Of a stretch of DNA of 60,237 bases, positions 1 through 8,102 are shown piece by piece (the stretch's first letter is position 1; every line of letters begins with the position of its first letter). This stretch comes from Verrucomicrobiia bacterium (GTDB lineage Bacteria > Verrucomicrobiota > Verrucomicrobiia > Limisphaerales > UBA11358), in NCBI GenBank assembly GCA_025451535.1, contig JANWKE010000076.1:1-60237 (forward strand), read 5' to 3'. The notes beneath the pieces are model-generated. The model saw only the letters and a list, made by a program, of their open reading frames with translations. It was not told the DNA's origin and searched no databases. Position numbers and translations under genes: made by a program.

Positions 1-1837
1 GCAATTGTTCGCCGGCGCGACCGAACGCGGCGAAATAGACGCCGTGGATGCGGAACACCTTCCACGGCACGTTGCCAACGGTGAAATTCAAATTGTTCAA
101 TTCGCCCATCCGCAATTCCTTGGTGCACTGGGTGACGCGGCCGTAAATCTGGGGCAAAAAGGCCGCCAGCGTGTCCGCGTTGAGATCGGAAGGGATCTGG
201 CTGGCCACCGTCAAGCCGTCCGGCAGCGCCACGAGCGCGCCGGCGACACCCTTTAGCGCCATGGCGCGGGCCACGACTTCCTTGGGTGTGGTTTGGCGAC
301 TGCTGAAATCCGTCGCCGGCGTCACGGGAGCGGGTGCGCGTTTATATTCGGTGGTATCCAACTGTGGTGTGTCGTTCGTGTCGCCCCAGACATAGTAATT
401 GGAATTGGATTCCGAAAATTTGGTATCGGCCGATTTGGAGGCGAAATGGGTTTCATCCGGCAAGGGCGCCGGGCCGGGTGGTTCCTGCGTTTCAGAAGGG
501 GGCTGTGGCTGCGGAAAACCAAAAAACAAATTCGGGATCTCGGTCGGCAGCGGCGCCGAGTGGTGCGGCTGGGCCGTTTGGGCTGGCCCTGCCAGCCTGG
601 CCAGAAAGAGCGGGGCAATCACCTTTAACGGCAATTCCAACTCCAGACCATCGTGGATGGACACCCCGGCTGGCGCCGGTTTGAGCCACGTGCGCAAATT
701 CCGCCAGGCAAACGTTACGCGTCCGCGTTTGAGGGCGGGCTCGACCAGACTTACCGGCAGCGCTACCTGTGCATTGGCCAGGGTCAATGGCGTAATTTCC
801 CTCCGTAAAGCCTCGGGCCAGGTTTCCGAGAGCGCAACCAGTGGTGCCAGGATGGCGGCTGACTCCGGCGCGGACGGCGTCGGCCTCGGCGTGAGCGGTG
901 CCGGCCTTGGCGCGAGTGGTACCGGCCGCGGCGTGAGCGACTCCAACCGCGGCGTGAGTGACGCCGGCTTCGGCGCGAGCGGTGGGGTTGGGGCCGGCGG
1001 AAGGGGAATGCCCGGGATAATGGGCTGTGCGGGCACACTATTGCCGTTGCCATTGCCGTTTCGTGCCTGAGGTGGGGCTGCCGGCTCGGGTTTGATTGCA
1101 CGCGGGACAAACGCCGGGGGCGGCGGGGCGACCGGTGGCGGCGCTGTTTTGGCCGGTGTGCGGGGAGCCGATGTGTTCATGCGCAGTGGCGGCGCAGAAG
1201 ACGGCGGTGGTTTTACCGGAGTCTTGGAAATGGAAACTCCCTCTCCGCGTCCGCTGAAAGGTCCGGAGATTTCCGCCGGCACTTCAAAGTGTTTTTGCGA
1301 CGGGTTGCGGATCAGCGAATGGGAACTGAGCCGCGCCAGCACCTTGCTGAGCGGCAGCACGACGGGAAGAGAATCATATTCCTCGTCAATATTGAACAGG
1401 CTGGGCGCGGCATGGCGCAATTCGCCAAAGGTGATTTTGACAACACCCGAGGCCAGTTGTGGCATGATTTTTTCGATCGAAACCGAGATGCTGGCACGGC
1501 TCAAGTCAGCATCGGTCAACGTCAGCCGGGCGTGCAGTTGCGGCGGCAGGTTTTCCAGGATTGATTGCAGGGGTAATTCCAGGTCACTGCTGTTTGCGAC
1601 CGGCGCCGGTTCGGACTTTGCCGGATGCGCCACCGATTTTGATTGGGGCATGGCAAATTGTGAAAGGGGAACGGAGGGCGGTAGTGGTGCGGCCGACGTA
1701 ACCGGTCGCGGCGGTTGGGGGGTGTCCGCTCCAGTTTCGTTCTCGTCAAAACGTCGCAGCAGTTCTCGCAGCAACCCGGCAAATCTTGTTTTTACTCCAT
1801 TTGGCATCGCACACAACTTTTCCCGCAGACTATGCAT
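1..1837 (-). CDS. Roadblock/LC7 domain protein with long proline-rich region (C-terminus off the left edge)
   Basis: The minus frame is open from the stop at 2030-2032 to the window edge, giving about 612 residues from the ATG at 1837. The N-terminal half has two similar blocks (ELPLQSILENLPPQL.. and a later LELPLKVIAPLFLARL) separated by a Pro/Ala-rich stretch containing 7-residue repeats. The last 90 residues (VARAMALKGVAGALVALPDG onward, ending FGRAGEQL) have the roadblock/LC7 pattern, a fold used by MglB-type regulators of small Ras-like GTPases and by other dimeric scaffolds. It is divergent from the response regulator at 2100, with 262 bp between them. No signal peptide or membrane segment is visible, so it is probably cytosolic. 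The proline linker and role in the cluster are not described in any family I recognise. The plus-strand frames opposite it are low-complexity shadows. Confidence 0.8.
   Translation of the reverse strand, partial: MHSLREKLCAMPNGVKTRFAGLLRELLRRFDENETGADTPQPPRPVTSAAPLPPSVPLSQFAMPQSKSVAHPAKSEPAPVANSSDLELPLQSILENLPPQLHARLTLTDADLSRASISVSIEKIMPQLASGVVKITFGELRHAAPSLFNIDEEYDSLPVVLPLSKVLARLSSHSLIRNPSQKHFEVPAEISGPFSGRGEGVSISKTPVKPPPSSAPPLRMNTSAPRTPAKTAPPPVAPPPPAFVPRAIKPEPAAPPQARNGNGNGNSVPAQPIIPGIPLPPAPTPPLAPKPASLTPRLESLTPRPVPLAPRPAPLTPRPTPSAPESAAILAPLVALSETWPEALRREITPLTLANAQVALPVSLVEPALKRGRVTFAWRNLRTWLKPAPAGVSIHDGLELELPLKVIAPLFLARLAGPAQTAQPHHSAPLPTEIPNLFFGFPQPQPPSETQEPPGPAPLPDETHFASKSADTKFSESNSNYYVWGDTNDTPQLDTTEYKRAPAPVTPATDFSSRQTTPKEVVARAMALKGVAGALVALPDGLTVASQIPSDLNADTLAAFLPQIYGRVTQCTKELRMGELNNLNFTVGNVPWKVFRIHGVYFAAFGRAGEQL
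868..993. repeat. Six tandem copies of a 21-bp repeat inside the roadblock gene
   Basis: Six diverged 21-bp units, of the kind GCGTGAGCGGTGCCGGCCTTG, lie head to tail. On the minus strand they encode heptapeptides such as PASLTPR, LESLTPR, PVPLAPR and PAPLTPR. They make up the proline-rich linker of the roadblock protein. Copy number may vary between strains, and each unit preserves the frame. Confidence 0.8.
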
Positions 1838-2099
1838 CCGCAGGTTGTCCAATTCCCAGCAGGAAGCGCGCCACGGACGCGCCGGAAATATCCGTCGCCC
1901 TCCAAACCGTTGTCCAACCGCGAGCTGGCAAAAGGTTGTCTCAGCGTTGGACTGGCTGTCCACAAAGCGACGGTGAATTATTGCTCCGCCCGGCGGGATT
2001 CGGAACGACAACTGCTTCTCTCCGGTCGTTTACGGCTTGAACGCTTGCGGCTTGAAATCACGGGCCGACCGCATTAGCCGTTATGTGTTGTCGAGAGGA

Positions 2100-3170
2100 A
2101 TGGAATCACACCACAAAATCCTGATTTTGGACGATGAAGCCGCCTGGTTGGAGGTGAATCGTGAAATATTGACGCGGCTTCCCAGCAAACCCGAGATTCG
2201 CACAGTCAACACCGGGACACGCGCCGTCGCCCTGTTGGACGCCGAGCCGTTCCGCCTGCTGATTTGCGATTTGAAGATGCCGAAGATGGACGGTTTGCAG
2301 GTGCTTTCGATTGTCCGCCGCCGGTTCCCGGAATTGCGCACCGTGGTGTTGACGGCGTTGGAAGACGAGGAATTCCGCTCCCGGGCCTACGCGTTGGGCG
2401 TGGATTTGTTCTGGCTGAAGACCGATATTCAGCAAAACCCGCAAATGTTTCTGGACTGTGTTGAGTCATTGTTGGGCCGCGACCTGGAGACGGGTTTTCG
2501 CGGTATCCAGAGCAAAAGTCTCATGGACATCATCCAGATGGAATGCCTGTCCCGCAGTTCCACCGTGTTGCGCATCACCCGCGGTCCGCTCGTGGCCAAA
2601 CTGTGGATTCAGGAGGGAGAACTGATCGATGCCGAAGCCGAAGGCGCACGCGGTGAGGCGGCGTTCCGGAGAATTCTGGCCTGGAAGTCCGGCACGTTTG
2701 AAAGTCTGTCCGCCGAACCCAAGCACGAACGCACCATCTTCAAGTCGGTCAATGCCCTGCTGCTCGAATCCGCACAGAACATTGACGAAGCCGCCAACCC
2801 CACGGGACCCGATTCAGTCGAGGACGCCGATCATCGCAAAACCATCTGGAAACTTGCCCTGGTGGCACGGGAAGGCGCTGAATTTGTAGTTGTCACTTCC
2901 GCCGAGCGCCAGAACGAGGTGGATGCATGGGGAACGCAATCCGCGGGACAACTGGCCGCCTGGACACGGCGGGTTGCCGAGGTGGCCAAACGGCTGAGTG
3001 ACCGGCTCGAAGCCGGCCCGTTACTGTACCTCGTCGGCAATAGCGTGGAACGGCAAGTGCTTTTATTGCCCCGCGACGAAAAATCTTATCTGGTCGCCTG
3101 GCCGCCGGACGCGTCCGTCGACCAACTGTTTGAAAAAACCAAAAAACTTGTTGCCTCATGGGATTCCTGA
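2100..3170 (+). CDS. Response regulator: receiver + DUF4388 (PATAN-type) + C-terminal roadblock-like region
   Basis: The 356-residue protein starts with a receiver domain (KILILDDE, phospho-acceptor Asp57 in LLICDLKMPKMDG, conserved Lys in LFWLKT). A DUF4388-type domain follows at about 133-240 (GFRGIQSKSLMDIIQ..EGELIDAEAEG). The last 110 residues (FVVVTSAERQNEVDAWGTQS..) alternate strand and helix in a way that recalls roadblock proteins, which is my inference. There is no DNA-binding or GGDEF output, so signalling is probably by protein contact. The ATG at 2100 follows GAGAGGA very closely; in-frame starts upstream precede the receiver without adding a domain. The gene is divergent from the roadblock gene and overlaps the next gene by 13 bp. 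No histidine kinase is in the window. Confidence 0.85.
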   Translation: MESHHKILILDDEAAWLEVNREILTRLPSKPEIRTVNTGTRAVALLDAEPFRLLICDLKMPKMDGLQVLSIVRRRFPELRTVVLTALEDEEFRSRAYALGVDLFWLKTDIQQNPQMFLDCVESLLGRDLETGFRGIQSKSLMDIIQMECLSRSSTVLRITRGPLVAKLWIQEGELIDAEAEGARGEAAFRRILAWKSGTFESLSAEPKHERTIFKSVNALLLESAQNIDEAANPTGPDSVEDADHRKTIWKLALVAREGAEFVVVTSAERQNEVDAWGTQSAGQLAAWTRRVAEVAKRLSDRLEAGPLLYLVGNSVERQVLLLPRDEKSYLVAWPPDASVDQLFEKTKKLVASWDS

Positions 3171-3475
3171 CACGATTTTTTAAGGGTCATGCGGCGGTCC
3201 AGCAACTGCCGGCGGGCAGCCTGACCGTGAACCGCGACGGCCAGGTGGTCACGTCCACCATCGCCTCGGGTTACCCGCAGGGGCTGTTGCGCGACATCGT
3301 GCGCGACGTGCTGCTCCTGTTTCGCCAGGCGCGCGAGTCGCAAATGCCGCTGGCGGAATTCAGCATCCATTTCGCCAGCCTGCGCATTACCGCCCGTGAA
3401 ATGCGCGGCGGCGCCGTGATTTTCCTTTCACCGCAAACCGTGCCGACCACCCCCAGTCAACCCGACCGCTTATGA
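3158..3475 (+). CDS. Small protein, roadblock-like pattern, coupled to the response regulator
   Basis: The 105-residue protein starts inside the end of the response regulator gene and its own stop overlaps the next start (ATGA), so all three genes should be cotranscribed and translationally coupled. The sequence QLPAGSLTVNRDGQVVTSTI followed by two helices and ASLRITAREMRGGAVIFLSP resembles a minimal roadblock/LC7 fold, though I cannot confirm this without profile comparison. It has no signal peptide or membrane segment. Its gene order suggests that it is a partner of the response regulator. Its function is unknown. Confidence 0.75.
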   Translation: MGFLTRFFKGHAAVQQLPAGSLTVNRDGQVVTSTIASGYPQGLLRDIVRDVLLLFRQARESQMPLAEFSIHFASLRITAREMRGGAVIFLSPQTVPTTPSQPDRL

Positions 3476-3864
3476 CCACCAAAGAACTCACCCAGTTGGT
3501 CGCCCAGATCGAAACTCACATCGAATGCTGGAAACAGTTCAACCATTTCGTGAACGTCGCCCGCGCCAAAAAGTTCGGGCCGGCCGACGAAAATCATTTC
3601 CTCGAACTCAAAAGCGTCATCGTGCAGGAGTTGGAGATGATTTACGCCGCCCTCGAAATCACGTCGCCGGCCAAGGAGGAGATTCATGCCCTCATCGGCA
3701 ACGCGCCGTCGCTTCGTTACCTGAGCGAGATGAGCGAAGGTTCCCTGCGCGGCATCGAAAGCCAGTGGCACAAAATCTACATCGGCTGGCACTCCATCCT
3801 TGGCCAGCTCAAGGTCAAACAGCGCGTCGAGGACGCCAAATCGTTCTTCAGTTGGAAGAAATAA
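3472..3864 (+). CDS. Conserved-looking helical protein of the roadblock/response-regulator operon
   Basis: This 130-residue protein is predicted to be mostly alpha-helical (MTTKELTQLVAQIETHIECW..., ending in VEDAKSFFSWKK). The start codon overlaps the stop of the preceding gene by 4 bp (ATGA), a strong sign of coupling. I recognise no family. Its tight linkage to a response regulator and a possible roadblock protein suggests a soluble adaptor or target. The gene ends 58 bp before uppP, which may be cotranscribed. Confidence 0.75.
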   Translation: MTTKELTQLVAQIETHIECWKQFNHFVNVARAKKFGPADENHFLELKSVIVQELEMIYAALEITSPAKEEIHALIGNAPSLRYLSEMSEGSLRGIESQWHKIYIGWHSILGQLKVKQRVEDAKSFFSWKK

Positions 3865-3922
3865 ACCGCCGGCTTCATTTCTTCCTTGCCCGGCACGCGC
3901 GTTTCGTGTCTAACCACGCGTC

Positions 3923-4714
3923 ATGCCTGACTGGATAGCTGTTGTCATCCTGGGAATTATCGAGGGAATCACCGAATTCATCCCCGTTTCTTCCACCGGT
4001 CATTTGCTTATCGCCGAGCACTGGTTGCCGCGCCAGAGCGACCTTTTCAACGTGGTCATCCAATGCGGCGCGGTTATTGCCGTGCTGCCCTTGTTTCCGC
4101 AACGGCTTTACAAATTCGCCTTCGAGTGGCGCGACAAGGAAACTCAGAGCTACGCGCTGAAAATCTTCGCCGCCTTTTTCATTACCGGTGTGGGTGGACT
4201 GATCCTGGAAAAGGAAGGGTTCAAACTGCCGGAAAAACTCGCGCCCATCGCGTGGGCATGGCTGGTCGGTGGCATCGGTTTTGTGGCCATTGAATGGTGG
4301 TTGCGCGGGAAGAAACTGAGCGACGAGATCACCTGGTCCGTCGTCATCGCCGTCGGCGTCGGCCAGTTGATTGCGGCGGTGTTCCCCGGCACGTCCCGGT
4401 CCGGCTCAACCATCCTGCTGTGTCTCCTGTTGGGATTGAATCGCCCGGCGGCCACAGAGTTTTCCTTCCTGGTCGGCATTCCGACCATGCTCGCGGCGGG
4501 CGGTTCGGAGATTTTCAAGCAATTGCGCCATCCGGTCGCAGGCGCGCCGCCGGAACATTGGGGCATGGTGCTGCTGGGGTCGCTGGTGGCCGCCGCCGTC
4601 TCCTTCGTTGCGGTGGGATGGCTGCTGCGCTATATCCAGACGCATACCTTTACCGCGTTCGGTTGGTATCGCATCGCCCTGGCAATTGTGACGTTTGTCT
4701 TCTTTATGCGCTAA
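3923..4714 (+). CDS. uppP: Undecaprenyl-diphosphatase (BacA/UppP)
   Basis: This integral membrane enzyme removes a phosphate from undecaprenyl diphosphate, recycling the lipid carrier used for peptidoglycan and other surface polymers. The 263-residue length is normal for the family. Both signature regions are present: GIIEGITEFIPVSSTGHLLI near the N-terminus and FPGTSRSGSTI in the second half, with several hydrophobic segments. The ATG at 3923 directly precedes the first conserved block. A palindromic repeat lies just downstream. Confidence 0.96.
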   Translation: MPDWIAVVILGIIEGITEFIPVSSTGHLLIAEHWLPRQSDLFNVVIQCGAVIAVLPLFPQRLYKFAFEWRDKETQSYALKIFAAFFITGVGGLILEKEGFKLPEKLAPIAWAWLVGGIGFVAIEWWLRGKKLSDEITWSVVIAVGVGQLIAAVFPGTSRSGSTILLCLLLGLNRPAATEFSFLVGIPTMLAAGGSEIFKQLRHPVAGAPPEHWGMVLLGSLVAAAVSFVAVGWLLRYIQTHTFTAFGWYRIALAIVTFVFFMR

Positions 4715-4721
4715 AACATTT

Positions 4722-4801
4722 CGGAGGGGCGAGTTACACGAGCTCCCTTTTATACGAACCGAGTTCACGTCGAACAGGGACTCGTATAACTCGTCCCTCC
4801 G
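4722..4801. repeat. Palindromic repeat, intergenic copy of the family also found in prmC and hisC
   Basis: This 80-bp imperfect inverted repeat begins CGGAGGGGCGAGTTACACG and ends with GGGACTCG..AACTCG.CCCTCCG. It lies between uppP and the LysM gene, which converge here, so it could also act as a transcriptional hairpin. Two related copies, 70 and 66 bp, lie inside coding genes at 32906-32975 and 42155-42220. Confidence 0.85.
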
Positions 4802-4807
4802 GGGAAA

Positions 4808-5416
4808 TTATTGCGGCGGCGCGGGGATGAAAATCTTCTGCCCCACCTTCATGTTCTTCGCGTCCAGTCCCGGGTTCGCCTTCAGGATCTGGTCTGTTGT
4901 CACCTTGATGCCCTGCGCGCGGTACGCCTTGGCAATGGCCAGGACCGTGTCCCCACTTCGGACGGTGTAATCATAACCGTTCTGCGGACCGCTGGGGCCG
5001 GTGGTGGGGTGGCCTCTTGTCGGCGTTGGCGTTAGCGTTATGTCCGGTGAGATGTCCGGCGCTGATCGGTGGCCGGACGACGACGCGCCCAGCGATTTTT
5101 CGAGCCGTTCCAGCTCCTTCAAAACCCGGTCGTTATCCTCCTGCCGTTTCTTGTCAATTTCCTGCACCTGCTCGGCGAGTTTTTTCAAATCATCCGAATT
5201 CGCCGTATTGGCGGCGGGCTGGTTCAACTGGCCCTGCAGGTCGCTGATTTGCTTTTCCAGCGCCTCGATGCGTTTGCTCTGTTGCAACTGGGCGGCCTGC
5301 AGGTCCTGAATCTGGCCGCTGAGTTTGTCCATCTGCTGCTGGTTGGCGTCGTCCTGTGCCCATACCACTGCCAGGGAGAAGCTGAGAATCAAAAAGCCGG
5401 CTAGAAATCGTTTCAT
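4808..5416 (-). CDS. Secreted coiled-coil protein with C-terminal LysM domain
   Basis: The 202-residue product has a signal peptide (MKRFLAGFLILSFSLAVVWA). A coiled coil follows at about 25-110, rich in Gln, Leu and Lys (MDKLSGQIQDLQAAQL..), then a Ser/Thr/Pro linker. A LysM domain occupies about 150-198 (YDYTVRSGDTVLAIAKAYRAQ ... KVGQKIFIP). LysM modules bind peptidoglycan, so the protein probably sits in the periplasm with its coiled coil as an oligomerisation arm. The N-terminal half resembles the trimerising region of CpoB/YbgF, but TPRs are missing. It converges with uppP. Confidence 0.88.
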   Translation of the reverse strand: MKRFLAGFLILSFSLAVVWAQDDANQQQMDKLSGQIQDLQAAQLQQSKRIEALEKQISDLQGQLNQPAANTANSDDLKKLAEQVQEIDKKRQEDNDRVLKELERLEKSLGASSSGHRSAPDISPDITLTPTPTRGHPTTGPSGPQNGYDYTVRSGDTVLAIAKAYRAQGIKVTTDQILKANPGLDAKNMKVGQKIFIPAPPQ

Positions 5417-5513
5417 GCGCCGACAATAATCCGTTGCCCGCCCGCGTCAAGTGGAAGTGCAAAGTCGCACGAAGAACGTGGTAGAAATTAGCAGCCCATC
5501 CTGGTATTAGGCA

Positions 5514-6008
5514 TCATCGTTTCGCCTCCACCATCCAACTCTGCCATCCCTGCTTCGTTGTGGTAAAATTTTTTGCGAGGTTTGCAATTTGCTGGTCGCT
5601 CGGATAATCGGCCTGCGCCTGCTTCAGCAATGTTTCCGCCTCGGCTGGCCGCCCCAGCAACGTCAGTAAAAAAATCTGCTGAACAACCTGATTGGCATCA
5701 GAGGGATTCTGTTGATGCCTGGCTTGGTGCAATGAGAGCGCTTGCTCATAAGCCTCGCGTGCGCGGTCGGTCTGTCCGAGCCGCACTGATGCCATTCCAT
5801 AACCAACCCAAGCCTCTGCAAACTGCGGGTCAACACTGGTAGCCTGTTCGGCCAGCGTCTGAGCTTTGGCATAATCCTTCGTGTTCAATGCTGCGGCACT
5901 CTCACTGGCTAACTGCTGTGGATTCGGAGCAGCAACATCGTATGGAGCCTGTGCGCAGGATGTGAGAAGTGCGACTGCCAGGACTGGAAGAAGCGGTGTA
6001 ATCTTCAT
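5514..6008 (-). CDS. TPR lipoprotein
   Basis: Starting at the ATG at 6008 gives a 164-residue protein with a lipoprotein signal (MKITPLLPVLAVALLTSC, lipobox LTSC); an upstream ATG adds nine residues that would spoil the signal. The mature part holds at least two tetratricopeptide-like helical pairs (ALNTKDYAKAQTLAEQATSV, AWVGYGMASVRLGQTDRARE) and a third weaker one. It is probably anchored in the outer or inner membrane as a scaffold. The partner is unknown. It is transcribed in the same direction as the LysM gene about 100 bp downstream. Confidence 0.83.
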   Translation of the reverse strand: MKITPLLPVLAVALLTSCAQAPYDVAAPNPQQLASESAAALNTKDYAKAQTLAEQATSVDPQFAEAWVGYGMASVRLGQTDRAREAYEQALSLHQARHQQNPSDANQVVQQIFLLTLLGRPAEAETLLKQAQADYPSDQQIANLAKNFTTTKQGWQSWMVEAKR

Positions 6009-6099
6009 AATGCTCGAATGATGCCTAACAAACAATGGATGATCGGGTATGCAGCCTATCCTATCTCATAATTTTAACCTTATTTCCGGGAAAACAGGT

Positions 6100-6285
6100 T
6101 GTCCCGCGTTGTTTGCTCCGGAGGAGCAACGGAAATTAGCCAGCCACGAAGTGGCTGGAACACACGCCCAATAATTTCGCGTCCTGAAAGGACGTTGGGG
6201 ATATTGTCCTTCCGCCGTCCCTTCCGGGACGGATTATTTTTGGACAAACACCAGCCACTTCGTGGCTGGCTAATATCCGATGTCG
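6100..6285. repeat. Composite palindromic repeat (nested hairpins)
   Basis: The 326-bp gap between the TPR lipoprotein and the MFS gene holds no credible gene. It contains a 24-bp perfect inverted repeat (arms at 6135-6158 and 6251-6274, core CAGCCACGAAGTGGCTG). Each arm is itself a hairpin. Between the arms are two more short hairpins, GTCCTGAAAGGAC and GTCCCTTCCGGGAC. The architecture suggests a mobile or structured-RNA repeat unit. Confidence 0.75.
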
Positions 6286-6334
6286 CTTTGTGACAATTTC
6301 TTTCTCCAACTTCACCTTCTTCGCTCAAAAAACC

Positions 6335-7693
6335 TCACGCCAGCTTCCCGTACCGCCGGATTTCGGGCCAGATCAGCGCCACGGCCAGGACCACGAGGAT
6401 CGTCCCAAACCCACCCACGACGGTGGATAAGATTGCGCCGGTCGCAGTGGCCTGGACATAGGCCAAGCCAGCCGTGACCGGAACGTGATGCATGATTGGT
6501 CCGAACCATTGCGCAGTGATCCCGGATTCGAACTCACCCAGTTCGTTCGAGGTGCCGATGAATAGATTGTTGACGGCGGAGACGCGCCCGCGCTTGTCGT
6601 CCGGCGTGAGCATCTGCACCAGCGTGTGCCGCACTACCACGCTGATATTGTCCACCGCGCCGCAGACGAACATCATGAGAAACGAAAACCAGAACCATTT
6701 CGAAAACCCGAAGGCAATCGTGGCCAGCCCGAAGACCGTCACGGCCCACAACAACGCACGGCCGGCCTTTTGCAAGGGCGGCCGATGGTTCAGAATGAAC
6801 ACACAGAGGATGGAGCCCAAGGGCAGCGCTGCCGCCAGGAAACCGAGGCCAATCGGCCCGACCGACAAAATATCCTCGGCAAAGATGGGCAGCAACGCCG
6901 TCGCGCCGCCCAGAAACACTGCGAACATGTCGAGGGTGATGAGGCCAAAAATAATTTTGCTCGCATAGACGAACTTGAAGCCCGTCAGCAATTCATGGAT
7001 CGTCATGGGCTCCTTGTTTTGGACCACATGTTGCCGGCGAATCAGGCCCACCAGAACGCAAACGACCAGTGAGGCCAGCGTATTGATGACATAAACCGGT
7101 GCCGCGGCCGCCGGGTTGTCGAGGCGGTTGAAATAGTGAAAGCCCATCCAGGCGATGAGCCCGCCCGCTGCCGCCCGGCCGACGATGCAGGAGAGTTGAA
7201 AGGCGCCGGCGTTCCAGTTCGCCGCGCGCGGAAATTCCCGGCGGCTGACCAACGCCGGCAAAAAAGCGGCGCTGGCCGCCCGCATGAAGGTGTTGGCCGC
7301 ACTGCCGGCGAACAGACAAAAATAAATCCAGGAGACCGGCGCCTGGCGCCAGGAAACAAAGGCCATGCCGAGGCTTGAGGCCGCAATGGCCGCGGTGGTC
7401 AACACCACGATCCGTTTGCGGTTGTAGTTGTCCGCGGCGTGTCCCGCCGGCAGCGTGAACAAAAACATCGGGACCATTTGCACCAGCCCCACCAGGCCGA
7501 GCGCGAAGGCCGAACCAGTGCGCTTGTAAACCTCCCAGAGGACGGCGATGGTGAACATCTGCTGGCCGGTGACGCCCACGAGCCGGCTGATAAGATAAAA
7601 CGTGAAGTCCCGGTTCCGGAAAATGGCGTACGGACCGCCGCCGGAGCCGCCCGACGGCGAAACCAAATCATCTGGTGCTTCACTGTTGTTCAT
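6335..7693 (-). CDS. MFS transporter (EntS-like, MFS_3 type)
   Basis: The 452-residue membrane protein has about twelve hydrophobic segments after a short Gly/Ser-rich cytoplasmic N-terminus. The opening (YAIFRNRDFTFYLISRLVGV) and the loop AGHAADNYNRKRIVVL, a degenerate version of the MFS loop 2-3 motif, place it with EntS-type exporters. The substrate cannot be deduced. It is a monocistronic minus-strand gene, divergent from the small membrane protein at 7830. Confidence 0.88.
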   Translation of the reverse strand: MNNSEAPDDLVSPSGGSGGGPYAIFRNRDFTFYLISRLVGVTGQQMFTIAVLWEVYKRTGSAFALGLVGLVQMVPMFLFTLPAGHAADNYNRKRIVVLTTAAIAASSLGMAFVSWRQAPVSWIYFCLFAGSAANTFMRAASAAFLPALVSRREFPRAANWNAGAFQLSCIVGRAAAGGLIAWMGFHYFNRLDNPAAAAPVYVINTLASLVVCVLVGLIRRQHVVQNKEPMTIHELLTGFKFVYASKIIFGLITLDMFAVFLGGATALLPIFAEDILSVGPIGLGFLAAALPLGSILCVFILNHRPPLQKAGRALLWAVTVFGLATIAFGFSKWFWFSFLMMFVCGAVDNISVVVRHTLVQMLTPDDKRGRVSAVNNLFIGTSNELGEFESGITAQWFGPIMHHVPVTAGLAYVQATATGAILSTVVGGFGTILVVLAVALIWPEIRRYGKLA

Positions 7694-7829
7694 GAACGAG
7701 AAACCGCGCAGAACTTAATCGAAAATCGCCGCAGGTCGAGTTTTCACGTGCGCGAATTCGTCGCCGCCCCAAGCCGGGTCGGAATCGTCATCGCCACGGG
7801 CCTGGATTAAGATTAAGATTAAGATCAAG

Positions 7830-7997
7830 ATGAATGGGCCAAATGGGAAACCGCGCCGCTATACATGGCCCTGGTTTGTGCTGGCGGTCTTTTTGCTGGG
7901 GGTGGCGCTGGCGATTCTTTGGATGATTTTCGAGGTCCAAACCATCAGACAGGAGCGCAATCTGAATGCACCGTCGTCCACCAACTCGGCACCTTAG
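7830..7997 (+). CDS. Small single-pass membrane protein (55 aa)
   Basis: A 55-codon frame starts at the ATG at 7830 (MNGPNGKPRRYTWPWFVLAV..). It has a short basic N-terminus, one strong hydrophobic segment at about residues 14-36, and a polar C-terminal tail ending STNSAP. Positive-inside charge favours an inner-membrane protein with the tail outside. The upstream DNA carries tandem GATTAA units at 7806-7820. It fills the space between an MFS gene and the sulfatase-like gene. The function is unknown. Confidence 0.6.
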   Translation: MNGPNGKPRRYTWPWFVLAVFLLGVALAILWMIFEVQTIRQERNLNAPSSTNSAP

Positions 7998-8008
7998 CCA
8001 GGATTCAA

Positions 8009-8087
8009 TGTAGCGGCGGTCTGTGGCCGCCACGTATTTTCCAGGAAATTGAAAAAACGTCCGCAGCACTCCCGGTGTGCCGCTACA
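8009..8087. repeat. Inverted repeat between the small membrane protein and the sulfatase gene
   Basis: TGTAGCGGC at 8009-8017 is matched by GCCGCTACA at 8079-8087, with a further GC-rich hairpin (GGCGGTCTGTGGCCGCC) inside the left arm. The sequence GCCGCTACATCG recurs at 49143-49154 in another intergenic region, so this belongs to a dispersed repeat family. Confidence 0.6.
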
Positions 8088-8102
8088 TCGTTTTGCACGT
8101 GT

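Noticed and set aside
1092-1976. Long plus-strand frames at 399-1976 opposite the roadblock gene
   Set aside because: They are Gly/Ala/Ser-rich translations of the complementary strand of a proline-rich coding region. The minus frame has a recognisable roadblock domain.
6100-6285. CRISPR-like array
   Set aside because: The repeats are inverted hairpins of different sequence, not direct repeats with regular spacers.
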